From NCBI RefSeq assembly GCF_001649575.2, contig NC_051439.1, forward strand, positions 4,331,152 through 4,395,151: a DNA stretch of 64,000 nucleotides, written 5' to 3'. Position numbers and translations under genes: made by a program. Below are positions 29,700-42,180 of this stretch, piece after piece. The stretch comes from Kryptolebias marmoratus (Eukaryota; Chordata; Actinopteri; Cyprinodontiformes; Rivulidae). Positions within the stretch are counted from its first letter, which is position 1, and the number at the start of each line of letters is the position of its first letter. The notes below the pieces were generated by a model, which had not been told where the DNA came from, did no database searches, and worked only from the letters and a program-made list of their open reading frames with translations.

Positions 29700-31906
29700 C
29701 TGGTAATGGAAACAAAAAATAATAAATCTTAATTAATGAGTGGAAATAATCTGAGTGAAATTCCCCTTTTGGGGTTGATAAGAAGACAATTATTTTTCAC
29801 ATTTCCTTTTTTCAGACTAAATAATTACTGCTACACATTTCTTTTTTTAAATTCACTGTATAAAAGAAAACCCCTTACACACACACACACACAAACAAAC
29901 ACACACAAGCAGCTGTAGAATTAGGTGAAAGTGATGTTGGTTGAGTTACAACCAGCAGATTTTAGTTTAACTTCACAGCCACCACATAAAAATCTCATTT
30001 TCCCAGTTTCGATGAAAGTCTGAATGGTCAGTTATGCGCGCTCATGCTCCTGGAACACATTAAACAGGAATAAAAACCAAACGTGCATTAGTGTACGGGA
30101 CGGTGGATGTTCCACCAGCAGCTCGATGCACCGACAGGAGAGCCACAAAACAGATGTCATGATAGGCTGAGAGAGAAAAGGCAGGAAGGGGGAAAATATG
30201 ATCGAGAGTGGAGCGTTGGGCTCAAAGTAAGAGCGGGATTGTGTCTCTGGCACAGTGACAGGAGTTAACTTGAGTGTTTCACTCAAACATTTGGATCTGT
30301 TAATGGGTGGTCTATAAGTCCCAAAACTGATTTTACAACCAGGGGTTTTTCTGCTTCTGTGGCATATTTTTTATTTACTTGCTTAACTGAACGTTTCCTA
30401 ATGCTTAATAAAAATATGTCTTGTGAAATACTTTTACAAAATTACATTTTGGGTTATGAGAAAAAAAAACTTTTAACTCCCTTCTATGAGCACTTATCTG
30501 GTGACTGTTTCTGGGTTTTTGAAGGGTTTTTGTATTTGCTGATTTTTGACTCAAAGCCAGCCAACCCAATTATATTTTATTAAGTCCAAATTTTGCATTG
30601 TGCTATGTTTCTTCTCTAATTAAAATAAATATAAATAAATAAATATGTTTCACAATTACACACACACTGACAGTTTTTCTTCAGCTTGCATAGTTGATTG
30701 ATTAGTTTATTTTGATTATGGTAGGACAAAATAGTCAACAAAATGATAGAAAATAATAAACATAAGTAACAGAAATTACACACTATTGAGTAGCAATAGT
30801 AGACCGACTCAAGTTCGGTCCTAAATAAAGTAGGAAGAAGCATAAACTTCAAAGATCCTCCTTCAGTTGCTGCAGTCATTTCTTAGTGTCCCAAATATTT
30901 TATTTTCTGAACCCTTAAAATTGCTAAAGATTCTGATTAAAACATTTTTTTTATCTTCATCCTAATTTGTTACTTTACATTTTCTTGATTCAGACCTCAA
31001 ACTAAACGTCCTCTAGATCCCAAGGTTTAGATCCCAAACTATTAGTTTAAACATTTCTGACCCGGTTCAGCCTTTTTTTAAATTCTGGATGTTTCAGTTA
31101 ATTTTAAGATATTATCGGATCAGCTCCGAGCTGGCGCGTGCGTTTAAAGCTCTAACCTGTTTCAGTGTTGCTGCCCATGTCAGAGAAAACCCAAAGAGTC
31201 CCAAAGGTGCAACTGATCAGCACCTGCAGGCTACAAGTTTCCAACCGCAGTCTTTGGCCTCACACACACACACACACGCACACACACTATCACACACAAG
31301 CAAAACATGTGATTTATCTAATTTAGGCCTGCTGATAATTAACAAAACAAACAAACAAAAAACATTCAGAATTTTAGGGTACAGAAACAAAATCTTGTCA
31401 CTTTTTCTTATTTTACTTTTTTTTCCAGTTTTTGCAAACTGAGTTTGAACGGGACGTTTTCAGGATCAGAACACCTCTTTTCACAAACATCTAAAAGCTG
31501 TTTGTGAAATATAAAAAAAAACCTCCGTGATTAATCAGAAGACACAGATAACTCTCAATCCTGCTTCATCGATCCTAGCCTTGAGTATAAATTATGTAAT
31601 TTATTCTTGTTTTCTGCTTTATTGGCTCGCTTGTTTTTTACAGACAGATAAACTTAATGTGTGAACGCGCCTGAACTAACAGCTATGTGGGTTTCGTTGT
31701 TGTTGTTGTTTGTTTTATTTATTTTTTTTGTTTTTCCTTTTTATGAAATAAAAGCGAAAAATAATTCGCGATATAAAAAAAAATATGAAACTTCATATTT
31801 CGATCGATGTGCGCCCTGTCAAAATAAGAGAGAACAGCAGCACGCATGCGCTCACGTAGGCCCCCGTTATCATCACATCTCGGCATTTATCGGGTTAAAA
31901 AAACAA

Positions 31907-31951
<45 letters not shown>

Positions 31952-34900
31952 AATAAAAAAACAGACGTGTAAAATAAAGTTGCTTTCCTCAATATTTATG
32001 TATATATAGAAAACAATAAAAGTACAAACATTTCTTACAAAGTCTAACTGAAGAAAATCTTGGACGGTTTTGTCCATGCATATATGCTAATATTAATTGT
32101 TATATTTTTGAACTTGTCAGTGCAAATAAATTCATATCTTCACGTTTAGTCCTGCTGTAATGTCCTCTTAGGCTTAATGCTCCAGGCTGTTATTTTCACA
32201 CATTTCTTAAGGTTCAGTGGCTCAGTCACTGCTGCACCAAAACCATCCCATTAAAATCCATGTGTGCTGGAAGAATTTAGCAAGAAACCAAACTGAGACC
32301 AGCTCGTTTTTATGAGTCCAAATTATGTCTTAGAATAACTGAATGTTTCAGTTAATTAAATTAAACTAATAGATTGGCTTCTCAAAACGTTTGGGCTTCT
32401 TAGTTATTAAAGAATCAATGCAGTGATCATTCCTAAAAGCCCTGACAGAGTAGCAAGACCTACAGGAAGTGCTGCCGTTAAAGATAAAATTAAAAAAAAG
32501 CGAGTTGAGGAAACATTTCCAGTCCACGCTGCAATTCAAATAAAATAGAAACAAAAAAAGGCAGATGACTTGAGGTTACAAAAAGAGGGAAAAAAAGAAA
32601 GTCGTGTCCACTTTTTTTTTTTTTTTTTTTTTTTTTTACCTGTGTGTATTTTGCTTCAGGTTCTAAATGCGCCTTATCCGTGCCATTGACTAGTGGAGAG
32701 CTCGATGCTGGAAAATTACTCCTGTTTATAGCGCTCCATTCTTCTAGTTTGGCGCTGCAAAAGGGCGGACTGTCACTAACTGGGGGGTGAGAAAGACAGA
32801 GAAGAACAGGAAAGTCAGGAAGGAGGTTTTAAGAATTGGAGGAGAAAAAAAGCGCAGCTCAGGCCGCTGATACTCATCCATCCACCCATTCGTCCATCCA
32901 TCCACCCATTCATTCATCCATCCATCCATCCATCCATCCATCCATCCATCCATCCATCCAACCATCCATCAGCCGCAGGTTGCATAAGACAATAAATCCC
33001 GCGTGCCTATTTGTCATCTTGAACGCGCTCAGGTGTATGAAGGTTTTTGGTATTGTCTCTGCTCCTTGTTCATTAAAACAGCAAAAACTAAAAACTGTTA
33101 AATTTAGAACTTAACCAAAATTAGAATCTATTAATCTGATACTATGAGAAAATGTCTTTACAGTTGTCATTAAAAAATATTCTTTGCGTGTACTGTTATT
33201 ATTAATCTAATCCCCTAATTGATGTTTTAATCTTAAGAAAAAAGAAAAATGATTCGTCTTTTATTTGGTAATCTTTTAGGCTGAAAATGCTGTTTTGTGA
33301 AGATCAGATAAAAATTGTAAGATCAGCTGGGTCAGAGGCGCTACAGTTGATCCAAACACGGTGGGGAAAAAAAGACATGACTTTCTTCTTGTGCGTAATG
33401 GTTTGTAAAATACAAGCTTTACCCTAAACCTACAAAAATTATTTTAAAAATTATGTTATATAAGCTGCATTAATATGTTTCAGTTAAACTAATTTTGCAT
33501 GTGTTGCTCGTGCCTTAAAGTTTGTGTATTTGCATGTGCGCGTTAAAACTCCAAAATCCCAAAAAGAAATTTGACTTAATCAACCCGCGCGTCGTAGTTT
33601 GACCACCTGCCACTTTTCATAAAATCTGAATTTTTTTTTAATCATCTGATTGTTGAAATCAGTGCAAATCACGGCACCAAACGAACTCCACGCACATCTG
33701 CTAATAATTTGGAAAGATGCGTAAAATGTTTAGAAACAACACATCCTCCTGTTGTGAGGACATATGTGGGCCTTAGATTTGTCCTGTTTGATTTTTCGAG
33801 CGGGACTTTGGGTGTGGAGAGGAGCCCTGACAGCAGAAGGCTTCACGAGGCGAGCTGACACAACTTCCCCTCCTGCTTCTGGTAAACAAGCTCTCAGAAA
33901 AGCCCCTCTCACACCACCGAGCCGACCATTAACACTGATTTATGCCGGATCCTGTTTCACTGTTTCCAAAACACCAGCGGTCGTGTTGAGCGCAAAGCTA
34001 GAAGTGACCTGTGCCTGCATGCGTGGAGTCTGCACTACAAACACAGCCCGTTTTTACGCAATAAGAGGGCCTGAGTCTCCAAGTTTAATAATCAGAAATA
34101 TTCCTGTAAGCCTTCTGTTTTCCTTTAAATATATATCATCAATCAATCCTCCCCACAGAGACCTGCATGGAAGTTTTTAACCATTTTTTTTACCTCACAG
34201 TCGCAGTGTAGCCAAAACTAAAGCTGATTAAATGTGGTGCAATAAGTAACCGTCTCGTGCTTACTTTGTTGCTCTGTTATAGACCGAATCCCCAGAATAT
34301 CTGTGACAGAGTGCGAAGAAGGCCATATCCTGTGCATCATGTGTCCAGGAAGGGTGGGCATGCCCGGGGGAGTGGGCACTTTTGAAGCAGGGTATGAGTA
34401 CAAGTGGTTGTAGGGTATCGTTGGCTGCGGCGGTGGATGAGGCGCCTGCTTGCCCGACTCGTACTGGCTCTGCTGGGACAGGTTCCCGATCTTGTTCCGG
34501 AGGATCCGGCTGATGGAGCTGACGGAGGGCAGGTTGAACTTGTCGCACACCCCGTCCGCCAGTAGCCTGTCCCGGATCTCCCAGGCGAAAATGCCCGGGT
34601 CTCTCTGCTTGTATGTCCGTATGTGCTTGACGACGGTGGGTGTGGTGACGCGCGGCTTGCTGCCTCCGATGGCCCCCGGGAGGATGGACCCGGTCTCGTT
34701 GTAGCGGGCCAGGATCTTGCTCACGCAGCCGTGGGAGACGCGCAGCTGGCGGCTGATGTCACAGGGTCGAATGCCGAGCTGGGCCAGCTCCACGATCCGG
34801 AGCCGGATGGCGTTGGGGAGCGGCCGGCCGTTTACGAAAACACCTCCGAGCTGGTTCACCTCACCGAAGGCTGGTTCTGGTGTGGAGACCAAACACAAAG

Positions 34901-35344
34901 GAGGGACAAGAGTAAGAGAAGACTTAAGGCCCACACACACACACACACACACACAAACTTCTTATACAATAATAATGAAGGAAAGTGTCAACAATCTAAT
35001 TGTGTTTAATCACTTTAGAGCAAAAGGGTGATTCAAACTTTGCTTTCAATAAATGTTTCCTTCATAATGACCACTTTCATACTGTGATTTATGTGTAATC
35101 ATTACTGAAAACTAACTGCAGACTCAAAGCTGTCGGAGCACTAACAGCACGAGCTGAACTCCACACGGATGTCCACCACTCGCTGCTAAAACTCGTGCGT
35201 AAAAGTCGCCAGATAAATCCCCTGTTCTTGTGTTTTCCTTTTACTTTTATCCACTAAAACATCGGATTTCTCGCTGGATTTCCTAACCGGTTTTTGCATC
35301 CCTGTCAGAATAAAACGGAAGGCTCCGACTCTGAACTCACCCAT
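29445..35344 (-). CDS. pax9: pax9, paired-box transcription factor (complete, four coding exons)
   Basis: PAX9 is a nuclear paired-domain DNA-binding factor needed in pharyngeal pouch, tooth and axial skeleton development. Minus-strand exons 35344-35341, 34876-34265, 32779-32640 and 29699-29445 join in phase to 336 residues, close to the usual 341 or so. The start is ATGG directly before a GTGAGT donor, and the next exon continues as [12 protein letters not shown]. The paired domain spans roughly residues 4-131, with intact segments such as [20 protein letters not shown] and [20 protein letters not shown]. The Groucho-type octapeptide HSVTDILGI sits near residues 190-198. There is no homeodomain, as in the PAX1/PAX9 group. 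The C-terminus ends HPVTASAL. The linker ([20 protein letters not shown]) and DKFNLPSV are typical of teleost copies. The gene is convergent with slc25a21 and divergent from nkx2.9. Confidence 0.97.
31912..31949. repeat. (TA)n microsatellite in pax9 intron 3
   Basis: About 19 uninterrupted TA units. Confidence 0.9.
32612..32637. repeat. T homopolymer just past the pax9 exon 3 donor
   Basis: Twenty-six T on the plus strand. On the pax9 transcript it is an A run one base into the intron after GTA. It is prone to length change. Confidence 0.9.
32640..32779 (-). CDS. pax9: pax9 exon 3
   Basis: The exon is 140 bases, the same length as I recall for the human exon, between acceptor CCCCCCAG and donor GTAAAA. 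It encodes [20 protein letters not shown], then [20 protein letters not shown] and PEAKYTQ. A 26-base T run begins 28 bases below the donor. Confidence 0.94.
32875..32970. repeat. imperfect (ATCC)n microsatellite in pax9 intron 2
   Basis: ATCC units with interspersed CACC and TTC variants, about 95 bases upstream (in transcript sense) of exon 3. Confidence 0.9.
34265..34876 (-). CDS. pax9: pax9 exon 2 (paired box)
   Basis: The exon is 612 bases, from acceptor CACACCAG to donor GTAAGC. It carries the whole paired domain, the linker and the octapeptide, ending GIRSITEQQ plus one base. The reading frame stays open upstream through the intron, giving a spurious N-terminus of CA-repeat origin that should be ignored. 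Confidence 0.97.
35341..35344 (-). CDS. pax9: pax9 coding exon 1 (four coding bases)
   Basis: On the minus strand ATGG is followed at once by GTGAGT. The spliced continuation AACCAGCC completes the Glu2 codon and gives MEPAFGEV, the expected PAX9 start. The rest of this exon is 5' UTR toward higher coordinates. Confidence 0.9.
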
Positions 35345-35680
35345 CGTGTTAAAACCGCCTAGTAAGAAAACGGTGTCCGGTTTGCGCGTCCTCCGCGGAT
35401 CCAACCCAGCGTCCAGCGTGCCCGCTCTTTAAAGTCGCGTTCAAGAAAAAACAAAAATTCTTCTTGTGCTAAAATGAACAAGAGGGGCTAATTCTCTTTC
35501 TGTTTCCTGAAGGCGCGTGAGACAGGCTTACATTTCAATCTGTTGAACTCAGGAGGCCGGCCTTCCGAGGAGAGCGCGCCCGCTGGTTGGTCAGACCGAC
35601 TCCATCTGTGTTTCGGAGCGCGCACAGCTCCGCTGGTATTGGTGGAAACAATTGACATGAGAAGTCAACTAGAATGCCCC
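35345..35680 (-). promoter_or_regulatory. pax9: pax9 5' UTR and proximal promoter region
   Basis: GC- and CpG-rich DNA directly upstream of the pax9 start codon. An inverted CCAAT box is read on the minus strand at 35642-35638. No clear TATA box is seen. A possible GT donor (GTAAGC on the minus strand, 35531-35526) hints at an alternative non-coding first exon, but nothing confirms it. The start site cannot be fixed from sequence alone. Confidence 0.45.
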
Positions 35681-35696
35681 CCCCNCCCCCCCCCCC
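35681..35696. repeat. C homopolymer with ambiguous base upstream of pax9
   Basis: A run of C with N at 35685, followed by CT-rich DNA to about 35750. The N marks an unresolved base in the assembly. Confidence 0.85.
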
Positions 35697-37228
35697 TTCT
35701 CCTCCTCCTCTCCCTGACACCGCACCCCCCTCCTCTCCTCCCCACCTGAAAGCTGGGGATAAACTAACATGTTTGCTATTGAGACAAATTGGATAGGTTT
35801 TATGCAATATTTGGATCTTCACCCTATGTGGCGCTCGATTAAGAAAGACGAGTAAACAGCTCATACCAGTGATCATATTAAGGAAAACATCTAGAAAAAT
35901 GTATACGATTTGCAGAAAAGGTGTGGAAATGTCCGCATTTAAATCCCCATTTACCCAAAGCTGCTATCAGCTGGGCTTCCATTTTTAATTTCTGTAAATA
36001 ATCGTTTCAAAATAAAACATGCAGATGCTTTATCTCAATCATTTGAGTTAAGTTATTTATATTAAAAAACTATATGAAATGATATGATTTGTAATAATAT
36101 ATTTGATGTAACGCAGTGAAAAAAATTGCTAATATTTAAAAATCATCTTCAGGATGATCTCACCTTTTCTACCACATGTTTTTGTATTTAATGTAGGCAT
36201 CAAACAAAAAATAAATCCTGCAAAATTCAGATTGTTTATGGAAAAACGATCATCTGAGAAAGTTATCATAATTAGACCTATATGAGCATTTTGATGGGGA
36301 AGAATGTGTCCAAAAACCAAAAGCAGAACTACTTTAGGATATTTGTATGCAAAATTTAAAATTTTTACTTTGATAGTGGCGTTTTAACTGATCAGTCTCA
36401 CCTATAAAATGTAAATCTGTTTCAACTGAATCATGGGTTTGCTCACGACAGACCAAAGGTCTTAAATCACATAGCGCGCAGAGAAGCTGCGGGCGTTCAG
36501 AGTTTTTTGTGTAAAAATAATTACATATTTTTTAACCTTTGCACAGTCTCCTCTGAGGCACTGGGCGATTCAGAAACTATTATCAGCTTTAGGTATACAG
36601 AAATACGTCCTCTGCTCACGTCCAAGCAATAAGAAAGATTTGTTGCGTCCCGACATGAGAACGCAACACCCGGCGCAGCTTTGCACCTTCACTTTCTCCC
36701 CGTTGTGACATGTGCTTTGGGTTATCTGCTGTCATATTTTATTTAAAGGCCGCGGCGCGTGACTGACCTTCATCTCTCGCTCTGAAAAGGAGATTCAAAC
36801 GGCTCTCCTGCACGAGCTGTGCAATTAGGAATATTGTTGGGAAGCTGTGCCGACATGAAACACAGAGGCGGCTCCGAGGGGCCGAGATGTACACAAAACG
36901 ATGCCCCGGTATTTGTTCCAGCACGCGCAGCTCTGTTTTTCCCACCGTCACGAGGGCTGAAAAGCGAACAAACACGCGCGGTGCAGCTCAAGTGGGCTTC
37001 TTCTTGACACGTTTGAGTTTACATGAAGGCTTGTTTGTTTCAAGAAGACCGAAGAAAGGCTTTTTCTTTTTAATTACCACTGCGGGCCCCCCGTCTGCCC
37101 ACCCTGATCCGTTTTCTGCGTCACGGAGAAAGTTCACGCGGTGGAGAAACGGCCTCAGTTGGTTTCCACTGAGGTGTCTCAGGTCAAAGGTTCTCATCTG
37201 AAGCTTTTTTTACACTCCGGGTATTTTG

Positions 37229-37229
<1 letters not shown>

Positions 37230-37300
<71 letters not shown>

Positions 37301-37322
37301 GTTGTTGTTGTTGTTGTTGTTG
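37230..37322. repeat. (TTA)n/(GTT)n microsatellite
   Basis: About 70 bases of TTA units switching to GTT units at 37301. Confidence 0.9.
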
Positions 37323-37734
37323 ATAATAACAATAACTATATATTTTACGGGGGTAATCTCACCATGTATTGTTCCTCTGATAAATAACGCTTCACTAAAA
37401 CCTGGAACCTGGAAATATCCACACGATAAGAGCTGGTTGCAAAAGGAACGCAGTGAATAAAACCCTGTAATTCAGAAGAAAAAAAATCTTGCTGAGTTAA
37501 TAGAAGCTCAATATTATTGTTATTTGAACTGAAATTTCTCACTGCTCAAAACGAAACCAGGGCCGGTCAATAATAATTTCTAATCATAATAATGTTATAA
37601 ATTATTATTAAAAAATAGTTAATTTTGTTTATCAGAATGGAAACAGCTTTTTTATTTTCTCCCCGAAATATAAAACTGAAGGATTTGTTTGTTTGTTTGT
37701 TTTGTTTTGCCAACATGTGTTGTTTTCGGGTCTA

Positions 37735-38265
37735 AAAGTCGACACTAATTGTCCGTACTGCCCGTGAAGGCATCATGCCTCGTCCCAGATAATTTATGCA
37801 GCGATGGCCTCAGAGCTGTTAGAAGATGCTCTCTGTTCAGTCTGAGGTAAACTCTGAGCAGGTGCAAAGTTTTTACATTTAAAAAAAAATACTTAACGAA
37901 AGACAAAAAACACTTTTCAACACTGGAAGATCATCAATATTTACTTTTATTTACAGTTTATTGCAGTTTATGAAGGCTACGGATGGAAGGTAGCCTCATT
38001 ACTTCATGTTTAACTGAGAAACTAAACTAAACTCTTTATTTCAACAACATGACAACATACAGTGCATGTTGTTTGCTTTGAGATCTCGTCCTGCTTGACT
38101 TTTTATTCGAGCCATATGGAGCTTTCCCTACAGAACCTTTCTGACCACGTGCTGTGGATCAGACGGCAGAATCCTCCACTCTACGTCACGTGGCTTTGTA
38201 TAAATATTATTTTATTTGTTTACAGATTTCATCCAGTTGGAACTTTACCAACTGGATGCTGAATC
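37735..38265. promoter_or_regulatory. candidate non-coding element upstream of pax9
   Basis: A repeat-poor stretch containing AGGCATCATGCCTCGTCCCA near 37768, and GTGCTGTGGATCAGACGGCA with ACGTCACGTGGCTTTG near 38150-38195. The CACGTG E-box is perfect. Its function is inferred only. Confidence 0.25.
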
Positions 38266-38652
38266 CATCAGAACCACTTGTTCTTAATGGTTGTTAAGCG
38301 GTTGATTTTGCTCACGTGACTGTCTCTCGTGAATGCAGGCCATAAAGAAAGGTCACTCTCAGTGAAAATAAGACCAAATAAATTGTTTGTTGTTTCCCTC
38401 GCAGGACTACACAAACTAAAGGAGTTTTGAATCTGTAGATGTTCTGGCTGACACACCTTTCCCGAAGCTGATTGATGGAAAATACACGCAGCTTTAAACC
38501 TTCGAGTCGCGCATTGATGCTCTTCATGTGAGGAAAAAATGCATCACACTGAAAACAGATCCGTCTTTGACTGAACCTGAGCGGCTGGAATCTAAAACAC
38601 TGATTTAGAAAAATACACTGTCGAGTTTCTGAGGACATCAATTTGTTTATGC

Positions 38653-38816
38653 GTCCGTCCATCCATCCATCCATCCATCCATCCATCCATCCATCCATCC
38701 ATCCATCCATCCATCCATCCATCCATCCATCCATCCATCCATCCATCCATCCATCCATCCATCCATCCATCCATCCATCCATCCATCCATCCATCCATCC
38801 ATCCATCCATCCATCC
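38653..38816. repeat. long (ATCC)n microsatellite
   Basis: About 160 bases of ATCC units, nearly pure, between pax9 and nkx2.9. It yields long artificial open frames on both strands. Confidence 0.95.
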
Positions 38817-39729
38817 CATCCCGCGGGTGTTTCTGGATCAATAAATCTGATCACACTTCCTGGCGGATTTCGGTCCCTCCTGGTTCCTCCATCATTCCCC
38901 TCAGCACTTCGCAGCTTTCTGTAACTTGAGTTTGGTCTAACCCGTCGTTTGTGGTAAATAAAAACGAATAACTGCTTTACTACTATTTACATAACTACTA
39001 TAAAACCTACCTGGAATTTAAAACTTCTCACCTTTTAGCTCGAAAATTAAGCTCTTGACTTTTTTTTTTTGTTAATCATGATTTTTATTTGTTAATCACG
39101 CACTGACCGAAATATTGCAAAACATCTAAAACTGTGCAGCAAGATTTATGTATTCAAAATCCTTAAAATCTGGTATTTATACAGAAAAAATGCCAATATA
39201 AAGAGTGCAGTGAGAAGGATGTGACAGATGAACAGATGCGCTCTGTTTGTCAGCCAGCATCAGTTAATCGCGCCTTTAAGCCGATTAATCGGTGAAGTTT
39301 TATTCTCTCCTTCATTTTACCTCATGTCTGAGCTACTAAATATTTCCCCTGAGCCACTCAGGTTTCAGCTTCGTGTCGTTGATGAACAGGTAAATACATA
39401 ACAAACAAGTTGCTACACTTGATAAACAAACAAAATTTAAAGCCCTTGTTTTATTTGCTTTATGACACAAAACCTAACATTTAGATGTTTTCGGTTAGTT
39501 TAATAGCTAAGTTGCTGTTGTTTTTTAAGGTCTAACTTCAATTATTTTATTTTATTAAAAGTGCAAAACTATTCAATACAGTTTTGAAAAATAAAAGCAA
39601 AGAAAAATCTAACTTGTTAAAGTGTCTGAGGCGTTAAGATGCTCCTATTAGATCATTATTGTACAATGTGGGGGATATATAAGCCTCTTCTATTTTTATT
39701 TTAAAATAGAGAAAAATAAAACAAGAACA

Positions 39730-39730
<1 letters not shown>

Positions 39731-39785
<55 letters not shown>
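39731..39785. repeat. (ATT)n microsatellite
   Basis: About 18 units of ATT without interruption. Confidence 0.9.
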
Positions 39786-39786
<1 letters not shown>

Positions 39787-40159
39787 GCTATGGGCATTGA
39801 ACACATTTGTATTATTTACGTTTTATTTTGATGCCATCATTATTTTTCTATATTATTCATTTCATTCGCGTTCATTGGCTGCACTCTGTCACGTGATGCA
39901 TCACTGTACCTTTTTGTTTTTGTGTCTAAATATATTTTTAAAGAGAAAAAAAAAACATTCAGACAGTTTTGTTTAAGTGACTTTCTTTCTGCACCTTTCG
40001 GCCGCAGAGCCGCACAGGCTGCAGAAAGCAGCAGAGCTGTGTGTCTTTGCGTGCGTGCGTGTGTGCGTGCGTATGTGTGTTTGTGAAAGAAAAAAAAGAA
40101 AAAGATTGCTCCCAGTTGCCGGTTTAATGTTCCCAGTATGATCCTGTGGGAAATCCCAG

Positions 40160-40700
40160 TCACCACTAATGACTTATTATGAAGACGCGCGCCGTGATTT
40201 CTTGTCTCAGAGGGGCTGGGGGGTCTGCTATCTCACATTGACTGTCCCCAAACGGACATGCGCAGTGAGAGGAACAACAGACCCATCCCGCAGTCATTTA
40301 TCTCGGTTGTTAAGGAGAAGGAACTGATCTGATCTAAATAAAATGCGACTATGTGGATCTTTAATGTGTGTTTTTAGAGAAACCTTATCGGCTCACCTCT
40401 GCAGCCGCCATTAAAGTCTGTCTGCAGGTTGGCACTTCTTCTTCTCGACTCAGGAACTTTATTTCGGCCTTAATGAGGACGAACGCAGGTTAACGACGCA
40501 TGTTTCAGAGGCCAGGCCCGGCTTTCAACGGAGAGGGCCAAAAAGCAGCAATATTTACGACACTTCGGAGCATACATCACTTTGACATCTGTTCGTCTGG
40601 CACCTGGCATCCATTAGTAATAAATATTCCAATCCGCCCTCATTGTCCCGAGCTAAGGATACCGGAGGGGGGAAATGGATAGCCTGACCTTTGTGCGCTT
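40160..40700. promoter_or_regulatory. candidate regulatory element between pax9 and nkx2.9
   Basis: A repeat-free, complex stretch containing GGCCTTAATGAGGACGAACG near 40468, CAGGTTAACGACGCATGTTT near 40485 and CCATTAGTAATAAATATTCC near 40611. No frame longer than about 60 codons and no splice-like gene structure was found. Confidence 0.35.
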
Positions 40701-41339
40701 TTTACGCGGCGCATGTCTGCGCAGAGACCCGCGTGTTGATGCACAACACACCGCTGTGTTTTTAAAGCGCTGTCGAGGAACAGTTGAGTCATACCTGCAC
40801 GAGACGTTTATTAAAATTCCTCATCCGTTATGATGCTGGTGTAAGAGTAGAAACACTCCTAAGGTGACCGAGTGTTTAAAGTCCTCACACACACACACAC
40901 ACACACACACTCCAGCGCACACGCTGGATTCTCTCAGGAAGGGCTTCGATAAAACACTTTCACTTGATTATGAGGTTTGTGAAATAAATCATTGGAAAAC
41001 TTTAAATATCACATATAAAAAATTCCCTCTGAAGTTGCTTTTTTAGTCAAACGGCTGAAAGAGTTTTATCATTTGGAAAAAAGAAAGAGATTTTTAGGCT
41101 TCTACATGTGTTAAAGCTGCACTAAACCCTGTTTTTTTTTTTGCTGCAACTTTTGGGTGTAAAACTGAACAACCAGATTAATTCTTTATAGCGTCCGTGT
41201 CTGTGCTCGTTGGTTTCACGCTCTTAAGGTCACTGATGAAGCTGCTTTTTTGCCAACACACACCTTTTTATTAATAGTTCATTTTGCAGCACAGAGTCGC
41301 CATCTGGTGGACACTGAGGTATAACCACTAACTCACTAC

Positions 41340-41870
41340 TGAAGGCGAAGGGCCGTGATGTTTTAGTTCGCTTCTGTGTCTTTGTGTATATGGCATGAAG
41401 CACTAAACGAATCTTAATAAAGCTTTCACAAAGTAATCATTGGATGTTCATTTACAACTCATAACATTTTCAAGTCAACCGGATGTAAGATGGCCGCAAC
41501 AGCAAGTTACCTAATAAAACTCAAAAATAGCTATAACCCAGTAAATTTTAATCATTGGATGTACATCTACAGCTGACTATCTTTTCTAGTCAACCCAGTT
41601 CAAAATGGCTGCCACAGCTAATTAACACAAAATGGCTATAATTCAGTCAATTTAACAAATATTAAAGCTAAAACTTTATGTGGTAGTAGTAGATAAAAAT
41701 TTCCAAAATGTGCTTCAAATGTTATGTAAGATATTTGCTTAAAATTTTGACATGAACTGTTGGAGTCAAATCTATGTCTGCTAGAAAAATACCTCATGAA
41801 CTACTGGACAGATTCTAATAAACTCTCAGTAAGTTTTTGAATGTTCATTTACAATGGATCAACTTTTAAG
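41340..41870 (+). repeat. tandem-module dispersed repeat, copy 10
   Basis: A forward copy starting GAAGGCGAAGGGCCGTGATG, with at least two partial modules. The GGATGTACATCTACA-type block occurs twice. It is interrupted by the repeat starting at 41868. Confidence 0.55.
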
Positions 41871-42180
41871 ATAAGATAAGATAAACTTTATTGATCCCAC
41901 AATGGGGAAATTTGCAGGTTACTGCAGCTCAATACAGAAAGAATGAGATGAAAAAGAAAACACTATGCACCTATTATAAAATAGCAATGCACATAATATA
42001 CACATAAGTATATATATACACATCTACACACATATACATCAATGAACACTATATATACAGATAACAGTTCCATAAAATAAATGAAATGTGAGGATGTGCG
42101 CAAGTGATGGAACAATTTATTACAATACTGTGAGATGTATTAGCATGGCTCTAAGGCCATTAAAAGTAAATGAAGGTATC
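41868..42180. repeat. retroposon tail-like repeat
   Basis: AAGATAAGATAAGATAAACT followed by TTATTGATCCCACAATGGGG is the well-known conserved 3' block of teleost non-LTR elements. Its other end is unclear. Confidence 0.5.

Noticed and set aside
33764..34180. 138-codon plus-strand frame in pax9 intron 2
   Set aside because: No family resemblance, and it lies within an intron on the opposite strand to pax9.
34877..34952. N-terminal extension of pax9 coding a Cys-Val repeat
   Set aside because: It is intronic (CA)n read through. The true start is in the exon at 35344.
38653..38816. Regular array that could suggest CRISPR
   Set aside because: The unit is 4 bases with no spacers, in a vertebrate genome. 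It is a microsatellite.
38312..38924. Long open frames on both strands (up to 180 codons) across the ATCC array
   Set aside because: They are products of a 4-base repeat read in frames without stops (MDGW and HPSI repeats), not genes.
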